The notes under the pieces: generated by a model | Told to the model about the DNA's origin: nothing | Databases searched by the model: none | The model's input: only the letters and a program-made list of their open reading frames with translations | Made by a program: the position numbers and the translations under genes | Shown here: positions 36,301-41,794 of the stretch, piece after piece | Position numbering within the stretch: position 1 is the stretch's first letter | How the letters are laid out: every line of letters starts with the position of its first letter | Assembly: GCA_023432445.1 (NCBI GenBank) | Contig: JAEYUP010000001.1 | Span: forward strand, 372,001-436,000 | Reading direction: 5' to 3' | Source: Candidatus Parcubacteria bacterium | GTDB lineage: Bacteria > Patescibacteriota > Saccharimonadia > Saccharimonadales > Saccharimonadaceae | Length of the DNA stretch: 64,000 bases

Positions 36301-37070
36301 ATCCATCGGCGGCCAAGTTCAAAAAAGCTATAAAGCGCACCGCAACATACGGGATCAAAGCCGGTGATCTGCGCGCAAAGGACATGAAGCTGGAGGGCGA
36401 TCATTCGACGTTTGAGGCTCACATTAAAGATGACAGCTATAAGATAAAGGTTAATATACCAGGCGAGTTTAATGTTAGTAACGCCATGGCGGCCGTGCTT
36501 GTTGGCCGAGAGATTGGGCTAAGTAGGGCGCAAATAGAAAAGGGGATTGCGGCGCTTAAGGGTGTAGAGGGCCGTATGACGGTTATCGATGAGGGTCAGC
36601 CGTTTAAGGTCATTGTTGATTTTGCTAGTACTCCTGATGGTTTTCAAAAGTTTTTCGAGAGTATGCGACCTCTTGTGAAAGGCAAGCTCATAGCAGTTTT
36701 TGGTTCAGCTGGTCGGCGCGATGCTAAGAAGCGAGCAGTTCAAGGAAAAATTGCTGGCAAATATGCTGATATAGTCATTGCAACAGAAGAGGATGATCGA
36801 GACGAAGACGGTCAAATGATTCTGGAGCAGATAGCTAAAGGTGCCAGGAAATCTGGTAAGCAAATTGGCAAGAACCTTATACTTGAACCAAATAGAGAAA
36901 ACGCCATTGCTGTAGCTATGACTTTGGCTACTTCTTCAAAAGACGCCGTTGTACTTCTGGGTAAGGGGCACGAAAAAACCATTGAACGCGCTGATGGCGA
37001 GCATCCTTGGAGTGATCCAGAGGTTGCCCGAACCGCTCTCCGAGCCATGCTTAAATCTCAAAAGAAATAG
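33315..37070 (+). CDS. Exported SGNH/GDSL hydrolase fused to a Mur ligase (MurE-like) domain
   Basis: A 1251-aa ORF. A signal peptide (AVIACLFAMLLISLQGLSTG) and a propeller-like region precede an SGNH hydrolase with ALGDSFSSGEGE (about residue 310), VGIGGNDAG and FHPTPYGH (about 585). A transmembrane helix (YVLPLIALILTIWLY, about 790-805) follows, then a 436-residue Mur ligase from MNIRKVVKK: VTGTNGKTTTSFM, VVVETSSHSLAQH, TNVTHDHLDYH. It lacks the Mur N-terminal UDP-sugar domain, and EEDDRDED stands where MurE has DNPR. GTG 33315 has GGAGG upstream; a TTG at 33228 allows a longer form. The topology (outside enzyme, cytoplasmic ligase) is coherent, but a TATAAT in front of the internal ATG 35760 suggests the ligase may also be made alone, or that two genes were fused recently. 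Confidence 0.75.
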   Translation: MKAVIACLFAMLLISLQGLSTGNVLAASGWMGDLLVDFDVTYKTYTYRDYCYADYQHIQLSDGSWEKGCVFGSGDGVQIVNYKDFFDVSLYAVSFPSSPVFYPLKVCENVWGCAYSPSEDSFVEVGVGRVSLHRNVTKVLKRASSDLFKSEFSLSSSPQTIYNAFDQDGPPKISLSKNGRWAGLHVAKEGYFMIDVAKGIARQVAQSDHGTSVRQQIAPSSDGRYLAIFIAYDDLSIVDTLDCPQETMTCRRSYSPATSLPSGLWNVSQLRFTPEDKWLLTEVDVLWSMPRLMALTTQTTTGNRPTYIALGDSFSSGEGETDDSFYQPGTNVSAEKCHLSLRSYPYLLARMWDMRAASVACSGAVTGDILGGPSYLGQGGRLGRAGLRLDATQITAATIQSLVEMIPGRRPQLDFISYYKPAFVTVGIGGNDAGLMAKLKACLMPGTCEAAKPGDKRRQTIKELQAILPKYINVLTAIKEASPSGSVVAIGYPLPSSPINNCSWLIDTLLDREERRYLNETIRYLNQIMEQAASLTHTHFVDSSELFRSNGLCSGVGTPTMNDIRLGDDIAVGLPFLKLIGTESFHPTPYGHTLMAESIAKQLGGIPAKSLGDPLEARPYEILHPKLAPYWGATDNLSNLPQLLHVDFLSSVEALPHQSLGVSVGSGTFMPETAVDIWINSEPELIQKVFSDKNGAVATTINVPSVESGAHSIVLKGVSPAGEPIELYSGLTVQGLDENLAADESYLPENISSRPNINKLYSTGVLGRQIPEDIFENKPLQQPKVDYLGYVLPLIALILTIWLYRYGQRTGIMSRMNIRKVVKKLIPTRLFRAIEPVGHLLEAVIANIRYGFPGRRLRVIGVTGTNGKTTTSFMIHRMLHEAGLDVALSTTVGYGFGSEITSQTEHITTAQAGVLQRRLKQFADAGVEWVVVETSSHSLAQHRVWGVPYEIAVMTNVTHDHLDYHRTFERYVNAKRRLFKIANRHGRRFGVINADDPSAAKFKKAIKRTATYGIKAGDLRAKDMKLEGDHSTFEAHIKDDSYKIKVNIPGEFNVSNAMAAVLVGREIGLSRAQIEKGIAALKGVEGRMTVIDEGQPFKVIVDFASTPDGFQKFFESMRPLVKGKLIAVFGSAGRRDAKKRAVQGKIAGKYADIVIATEEDDRDEDGQMILEQIAKGARKSGKQIGKNLILEPNRENAIAVAMTLATSSKDAVVLLGKGHEKTIERADGEHPWSDPEVARTALRAMLKSQKK
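35747..35762 (+). promoter_or_regulatory. Internal -10 element and start codon for the Mur ligase part
   Basis: TATAAT at 35747-35752 ends 7 nt before the in-frame ATG 35760, the same geometry as the leaderless starts elsewhere in this window. In the +1 frame the same bases read TAA TGA (35749-35754), so a single-base change upstream would end the SGNH protein here. Confidence 0.55.
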
Positions 37071-37071
37071 C

Positions 37072-38106
37072 TTAATAGTAAAAGTCTTTGGTCCGTCGGT
37101 AGTAAAGGCTGCGGTAGATTCGCTCACCAAGCCTACTCCAGGCCTGGTGACGTTTTTTTGACAGCACGTAATCATAACAACCGATGTAATCAGTTACCTG
37201 TTTATTGAATGACGTTTTAAAAAGTCCGATACCGTAATGAGGGTGTTCTGGGTTGGAAATTTCGTCGCTCGGTGGTGAGCCGCAAAAGTCGTGTACCAGC
37301 GCGCCGTGAGACTTGGCCCACTCTATAGCGCGCCACTGCAGCAGGTGACTGGCGCCATAGGCGGTCCGCTTGCGCACCGAAGCGCCATCTTTGTAGGTGC
37401 TTTTTTTGCCAAAAACCATCACGAAAGCACCAGCTACAACTTTCCCCTCGTAGTACGAGAAAAATAATTGTCCCAACCCAGCCTTCTCGAAGTTTTGCCA
37501 GAACGTTTTGTAGTAGTTGTAGCTCCGGAGGCCGAACTGGCCTTCGGCTGTCTCGCTAAGCAGAGAGTACATTTTATGGCAGTTTTTTTCGTTCGCTTTG
37601 ACCTGTTCCACCGTGACGCCGTCTCGCTCGGCCCGACGGATGGCGTGTCGGCCTTTTTGCGGTAGTTTCTCAAGTATTTGATCTAGGGAGGGGGAGAGAT
37701 CAAGAGTTATGGTGGACGGGTTTGGTATTATAGCTCGCGCCGGCATGAGACCCCGACGAGTTAACGCCCCCTTAGATGAACTGGGTAGCTCGCTTTCAAT
37801 CCGAATTGCAAAAACATTTTTCTTGCGAGCCAGCACTTCTAGCGCCTTGAGGGTAGAGAATAACTCTTTGGAGCTAGTTACCCCAGGGCCTTTAGGAAGA
37901 TACCACAATTTACCGAACGGCGGGGTTACTTTTTCCAGAACAGTTACGGCTAAAGAGCCAACTATTACAAAACGCACCTTGTAGCCATTCATTTTTTTAA
38001 GCTCAGAATAGTCAGAGCTTGAAAATACGTTGCCGCCGTCTGGATTGGACAAAATCAAACTGTTCCAGCTTTTAACTTCAGAGGGTGTAGCATAGCGTGC
38101 GGTCAT
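37072..38106 (-). CDS. FemAB-family peptidyltransferase, second copy
   Basis: A 344-aa protein with LPKGPGVTSSKELF, LEKLPQKGRHAIRRAERDGV (the Fem K-x-R-x-x-I-R-x-A pattern), and a C-terminal GASHLLQWRAIEWAKSHGA...YDFCGSPP block, typical of FemX/MurM-like enzymes. It is only distantly similar to the protein at 31156-32136. ATG 38106 is chosen because TG-C-TACAAT (ATTGTA at 38114-38119) ends 7 nt before it. It faces the Mur ligase with a 1-nt gap, grouping three peptidoglycan-linked activities. Confidence 0.9.
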   Translation of the reverse strand: MTARYATPSEVKSWNSLILSNPDGGNVFSSSDYSELKKMNGYKVRFVIVGSLAVTVLEKVTPPFGKLWYLPKGPGVTSSKELFSTLKALEVLARKKNVFAIRIESELPSSSKGALTRRGLMPARAIIPNPSTITLDLSPSLDQILEKLPQKGRHAIRRAERDGVTVEQVKANEKNCHKMYSLLSETAEGQFGLRSYNYYKTFWQNFEKAGLGQLFFSYYEGKVVAGAFVMVFGKKSTYKDGASVRKRTAYGASHLLQWRAIEWAKSHGALVHDFCGSPPSDEISNPEHPHYGIGLFKTSFNKQVTDYIGCYDYVLSKKRHQAWSRLGERIYRSLYYRRTKDFYY

Positions 38107-38130
38107 TGCTACCATTGTAGCAAATTAGAT

Positions 38131-38640
38131 CTAAGCCGCCGGTTGATCTTTACGAGAGAGATAATCGATTTCTTTGATGATTTCTAGGAGGGCTTCAGCT
38201 TTACGCTTTTCATCTGCAATGCCTTGAGCGGCTGTGTGAGCCGGGCCGATAAGGGAGGAGTCATCGGTACTTCGAAGCAACATAAGGTAAATGTCGAATT
38301 TCTCTTCGGCTGGCAAACTAACCTTGTCTACAAGAGGGCGTAGTTCGTTTAAGGCGTCTTTCTTGATGCTTTCAAGCCCGGAATCTACAGGCGGTGTCGC
38401 TGGTGCGGGCGGAGCAACAGGCTGTGGCACTGGAGCAACGGGCGCCGGTTCTTCGGCTGCTGGTGTCTCGAGCGGTTCTGAAGGGGCTGTAGCGGTCGCG
38501 TCACTGGTCGGAGATAGAGCGCTAAGGTCAATCGGAGCTGATGCGGCGGCTGGTTCGTCCGGAAGAACGCCGGCTAATGCCTTCGCTAGCTCTTGGTCGT
38601 CAGTAATTGGTTGTGTTGTGTCTTGCGGAGTAATATCCAT
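38131..38640 (-). CDS. Hypothetical Pro/Ala-rich protein with C-terminal helical domain
   Basis: A 169-aa protein. Residues about 1-85 are low-complexity, Pro/Ala/Thr/Glu-rich and probably disordered. The C-terminal ~80 residues (KKDALNELRPLVDKVSLPAE, KFDIYLMLLRSTDDSSLIGP, KAEALLEIIKEIDYLSRK) form amphipathic helices. No signal peptide or membrane helix. It lies directly upstream of femX on the same strand. Function unknown. Confidence 0.65.
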   Translation of the reverse strand: MDITPQDTTQPITDDQELAKALAGVLPDEPAAASAPIDLSALSPTSDATATAPSEPLETPAAEEPAPVAPVPQPVAPPAPATPPVDSGLESIKKDALNELRPLVDKVSLPAEEKFDIYLMLLRSTDDSSLIGPAHTAAQGIADEKRKAEALLEIIKEIDYLSRKDQPAA

Positions 38641-38710
38641 TGCCCACCTCGGAATATTGTTATGCTTATTGCTAATACTGTATCATAGACTGAGATAGGT
38701 GGACAAGACT

Positions 38711-39763
38711 ATGGTAGACATACTAGACGACGCTAATATTAGAAAACAGCGCGACCCCAGCGATGTGCTGTCTGTTTTGGGATCACAATACGAACAAGTG
38801 CTTTTTGACGCCAAGGTTTGGAATAGTGACCATGACGACCGTGAAATAACGGGTGTAGTGCTGGCTGGAATGGGAGGGTCGGCGCTTTCGGCGCTTCTGC
38901 TGAAGCGAGTTCTGGCCGACAAGCTATCAATACCTTTTGACATTATCCGAAACTACGATTTACCGGCCTATGTTGGTCGAAATACGTTAGTAATCCTCAG
39001 CAGCTACTCTGGCAACACCGAAGAGACGCTTTCGGCCCTGGAGCAGGCAGAAAGACGCGGCTCTCAGCTGGCTATCTTGACCGCCGGCGGAAAGTTGGTT
39101 GACGCTGCTACCAACTACAACATAGCCCACGTTACTTTACCAAGCGGTACGCAACCTCGCATGGCAACTTTTTATCTTTTGAAAGGCCTAGTTAGCTTGC
39201 TGGCGACTTTTGGAATTATCAAGCCAGCGCTACTAGAAGAGCTAGAGAAGTTGTCCGGTTGGTTGGGTCGCGAGTCTCAGGCCTGGCTACCAGATAACAC
39301 TGTTGAATCCAACTACGCCAAGCAATTGGCGCATGAAGCGGTTGGCAAAATCCCAGTATTTTATGGCAGCCCTGTCACCGCGCCGTTAGCCTACAAGTGG
39401 AAGATTAGCTGGAATGAAACCGCTAAGAACGTTGCCTTTTGGAATGAATACCCCGAGTTTAACCACAACGAATTTATGGGTTGGACGGCTCATCCGGTTG
39501 AAAAGCCGTTTGTGGTGTTCGACATTAAGAGTTCGTTCGACCACCCAAGGGTAAAAAAGCGTTTTGAGCTTTCCGACAAGCTGCTGAGCGGTAAGCGTCC
39601 ACGCGCCAAGACGATCGAGCTTCAGGGAGAAACTATCTTGGCTCAGCTACTTTGGGGTGCAATGTTGGCTGACTTCGCCAGCGTTTACGCTGCAATTTTA
39701 AATAGTGTAGACCCAACACCAGTTGCGTTAATCGAAAAGTTTAAAGTAGAACTCGATAAGTAG
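38711..39763 (+). CDS. SIS-domain phosphoglucose/phosphomannose isomerase
   Basis: A 350-aa protein with two SIS domains: GVVLAGMGGSALSALLL, LVILSSYSGNTEETLSALEQA, and a C-terminal part with NEYPEFNHNEFMGW, as in the bifunctional PGI/PMI family of archaea and some bacteria. It interconverts hexose 6-phosphates. ATG 38711 is chosen because AGGTGGA lies 8 nt before it; an in-frame GTG at 38699 is possible. It links sugar phosphate supply to the glycan loci and to zwf at 46858. Confidence 0.9.
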   Translation: MVDILDDANIRKQRDPSDVLSVLGSQYEQVLFDAKVWNSDHDDREITGVVLAGMGGSALSALLLKRVLADKLSIPFDIIRNYDLPAYVGRNTLVILSSYSGNTEETLSALEQAERRGSQLAILTAGGKLVDAATNYNIAHVTLPSGTQPRMATFYLLKGLVSLLATFGIIKPALLEELEKLSGWLGRESQAWLPDNTVESNYAKQLAHEAVGKIPVFYGSPVTAPLAYKWKISWNETAKNVAFWNEYPEFNHNEFMGWTAHPVEKPFVVFDIKSSFDHPRVKKRFELSDKLLSGKRPRAKTIELQGETILAQLLWGAMLADFASVYAAILNSVDPTPVALIEKFKVELDK

Positions 39764-39785
39764 ACCGTGTAGAATAAATTGGTAC

Positions 39786-39877
39786 GGAGAGGTGGCCGAG
39801 TGGTTGAAGGCGCACGCTTGGAAAGCGTGTGTGCGCAGCAATGTGTACCGTGAGTTCGAATCTCATCCTCTCCGCCA
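39786..39877 (+). tRNA. tRNA-Ser (anticodon GGA)
   Basis: 92 nt including encoded CCA. Acceptor GGAGAGG/CCTCTCC, anticodon stem CACGC/GCGTG with loop TTGGAAA, a long variable arm (TGTGCGCAGCAATGTGTACC region), and T loop GTTCGAATC. The last 17 nt are part of a 21-bp direct repeat. Confidence 0.95.
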
Positions 39878-40025
39878 AAATATGAAAATGACCCTTGCGG
39901 TCGTTTTTATATTTTGTTGAACGCATGGCTCGGGCTCACGGGCGCCAATCCTTTGGCGCAAACCGTGAGTGCGTTCACGAAGTGGAGCAAGATTGCTTGC
40001 TCTATCTCATCCTCTCCGCCAAAAT
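39861..40025 (+). repeat. Direct repeat of the tRNA-Ser 3' end enclosing a palindromic element
   Basis: TCTCATCCTCTCCGCCAAAAT occurs at 39861-39881 (3' end of tRNA-Ser) and identically at 40005-40025. Between the copies lie a nested hairpin built from three arm pairs (39918-39925 with 39970-39977, 39935-39941 with 39963-39969, 39942-39948 with 39953-39959) and a second hairpin GAGCAAG/CTTGCTC (39985-39991, 39996-40002). The second copy lacks a T arm and cannot be a tRNA. This resembles the attachment-site scar of an integrated element, or a small palindromic mobile unit. Confidence 0.6.
39880..39912 (+). terminator. Terminator after tRNA-Ser(GGA)
   Basis: GACC/GGTC arms (39890-39893, 39899-39902) extended by flanking A and T runs, ending in GTTTTTATATTTT. 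Confidence 0.65.
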
Positions 40026-40218
40026 GTGAAGGTTGCCACTGGTTGTAAAACATGCGCTTTTGTGCTATAATAAATAAACGAACCTTAATAATTTAGCATT
40101 CCCCTGAGAACGGCGTTCTGTATTGATATTAAAACTGAATATGGTACGCCGTTCTCAATGAAAGTTGAGGGCACCGATACAGATCGTACGGTGCAGTCTA
40201 CGGCAAAGAGGAAACATC
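40026..40218 (+). promoter_or_regulatory. Promoter and long structured leader of the GC-rich orphan gene
   Basis: TG-C-TATAAT (box 40066-40071), with TTGTAA 18 bp upstream, predicts a start near 40079 and a leader of about 140 nt. It contains a perfect 12-bp inverted repeat TGAGAACGGCGT (40105-40116) / ACGCCGTTCTCA (40146-40157) and a smaller GCACCG/CGGTGC hairpin near 40172-40192. A 25-codon ORF (40158-40235, MKVEGTDTDRTVQ...) overlaps the main start in another frame. AAGAGGAAAC is the ribosome site. No known riboswitch class was recognised. Confidence 0.6.
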
Positions 40219-41013
40219 ATGTCGCTCGTCACTGACGATGTCAAGCGCGGCATCAAGCAGCTACGGTTAATCGAGGATCGGTTCCTGAACGGAACCCTCG
40301 ACCCGGTCGCTGTGCGACGCGCGCTCCAGGACATCATCGAAGACAAGTCCACCCCGCTTATCACGACCCCCTCGTGGTACAGCTCGGTGGACGCGCAGAT
40401 CGAGAGGGTTTCGGCCTTCCTTGAACTGCACGGTGGTGGACAGGAAGGCTTCCGAGTCTCCGACATCCCTGCTGTACCCAACTTCATCCCCCGTACCAAG
40501 ACGGAGGTGTTGCTTCTCGCCGTTTACCTTCCCGACAAGGGACGAGTAAAGGGCTTCCGTCGCACCTTCGACGCTTGGTGGGACTTCATCGTCCCGCCGG
40601 CTGGTCTGACCAAGTGGCGCTGGGAAGCGCTGAAGAGCGATTCCAAGCACTTGAGGTTGGCACCAGGTGTCGAATACAAGCCCGGCATCCGCTGGGTGGC
40701 ATTCGATCCGAACGCCTACCAGGGCAAGTCCCCCAGGGACGCGCTCACTCAGTCTGCCAACGACGGCACTACTCTGGCGCACGCTGAGGTCTTGATGGCC
40801 GCAGCGCAGTTCTCGGGTTGGGTCTCGAGTTGGAACGGAGGCAAGTCACCGTACCCGAACATGTCGGCGCTCCAGTTCTACTGGGACGCCGACTGGTCGG
40901 ACGTTCCGTACGTCTGCCGCTGGGTTGACTCGGGCCGCAAGTTCAACCTCCTCTCCGACGACGCTGGCTACGCCCTTGGCGGGTGGTCGTCGCCTGTCGT
41001 CAGGGAGTGCTAA
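40219..41013 (+). CDS. GC-rich orphan protein, family unknown
   Basis: A 264-aa soluble protein starting MSLVTDDVKRGIKQLRLIED, with no signal peptide or membrane helix. The C-terminal half is Trp-rich (GFRRTFDAWWDFIVPPAGL, TKWRWEAL, APGVEYKPGIRWVAFDPNAY, GWVSSWNGGKSPYP, QFYWDADWSDVPYVCRW). The codons end mostly in C or G, unlike the AT-leaning genes around it, which suggests recent transfer or strong selection for expression. It has its own promoter, a long leader and a dedicated terminator. I do not recognise the family; a function cannot be given. Confidence 0.8.
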   Translation: MSLVTDDVKRGIKQLRLIEDRFLNGTLDPVAVRRALQDIIEDKSTPLITTPSWYSSVDAQIERVSAFLELHGGGQEGFRVSDIPAVPNFIPRTKTEVLLLAVYLPDKGRVKGFRRTFDAWWDFIVPPAGLTKWRWEALKSDSKHLRLAPGVEYKPGIRWVAFDPNAYQGKSPRDALTQSANDGTTLAHAEVLMAAAQFSGWVSSWNGGKSPYPNMSALQFYWDADWSDVPYVCRWVDSGRKFNLLSDDAGYALGGWSSPVVREC

Positions 41014-41077
41014 GTACTCGGTTCCTGGGTGTCCGGAAGGTCCTTTTGGCTTCGGCCCTTGGTTCTTCCGGCGCCCC

Positions 41078-41120
41078 GCCCGATCTACTTGAAAAAGTCG
41101 ATCGGGCTTTTTTATTTGGC
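41078..41120 (+). terminator. Terminator of the orphan gene
   Basis: GCCCGATC and GATCGGGC arms followed by TTTTTTATTT. A second hairpin CCGGAAG/CTTCCGG lies just upstream (about 41033-41073). Confidence 0.88.
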
Positions 41121-41136
41121 ATGATATTATTTTGGT

Positions 41137-41604
41137 ATGAATAGACCGAAAGAACTCTACCATGCTTCGACGGTTGTAGACGTAGAGGTTTTTGAGCCAC
41201 GCAACGAGTACCCTCGCTATCCTGGCGAGCCAAATTTGGTTTTTGCAACTCCGCACAAAGCTTTGGCCGCGATGTTTTTGGCGCCCGACGATTTTGCTAA
41301 GGAGATCGCTGTTTATGGCGATCGTTACGTCATATTCATCAACGGCACGGAAGAAAATCATAAGGCCGCCGACAGAGCCGGCGCGATCTACACTCTACCT
41401 GTCGAAACATTCGAAACAGACGCTAGCCGCGGCATGGGTGAAGTTGAGTGGTATAGCGAAGTGGCTGTAAGGCCCATCTCGAAAATGGTTTACAAGAGTT
41501 CAATTGAAGCAATGGACGAACTGGGCGTGGAGAGGTATTACGTAAATGACGAAGTTTTCCGCAAAATACAGGCTAACCCGGCAGATGCTCTAAGTTTAGT
41601 GTAG
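41137..41604 (+). CDS. Hypothetical protein, possibly ADP-ribosyltransferase-like fold
   Basis: A 155-aa protein. KELYHASTVVDVEVFEPRNEYPR followed by LVFATPHKALAAMFLAP recalls the Y-H-x-[ST] and FATP segments of small ADP-ribosyltransferase/KptA-like folds, but the match is weak and catalytic residues cannot be fixed. No membrane segment. TG-A-TATTAT (box 41125-41130) ends 6 nt before the ATG. It lies just upstream of the ribonucleotide reductase promoter. Confidence 0.6.
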   Translation: MNRPKELYHASTVVDVEVFEPRNEYPRYPGEPNLVFATPHKALAAMFLAPDDFAKEIAVYGDRYVIFINGTEENHKAADRAGAIYTLPVETFETDASRGMGEVEWYSEVAVRPISKMVYKSSIEAMDELGVERYYVNDEVFRKIQANPADALSLV

Positions 41605-41631
41605 TCAAAAATACCCACAAAAAGCCTTGAA

Positions 41632-41683
41632 AATCTATATATAGCGGTCTATAGTCAAATGTAAGCACTACATATAAGGTGGT
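41632..41683 (+). promoter_or_regulatory. nrdA promoter with two NrdR-box-like repeats
   Basis: CTATATATAG (41635-41644) matches the core of the NrdR box, and CTACATATAA (41668-41677) is a weaker second copy 33 bp further on. Between them TATAGT (41652-41657 region) may be the -10 box. The same arrangement, with the shared stretch TAAGCACTACA, occurs before the 56-aa ORF at 46371. Confidence 0.6.
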
Positions 41684-41794
41684 GAGAACAAAACAGACAT
41701 ATTGGGAGAATGGGCAAACGAGGGGATAGCTTTCTTTTCTGACCCTCAAAATCCTGGTATGGGGCGCACTAAAAAGAAAAGGGGAGTAGGGGAA

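Noticed and set aside
40267..40782. 171-aa minus-strand ORF inside the GC-rich orphan gene
   Set aside because: Long antisense frames are expected in GC-rich coding sequence; no ribosome site or family likeness.
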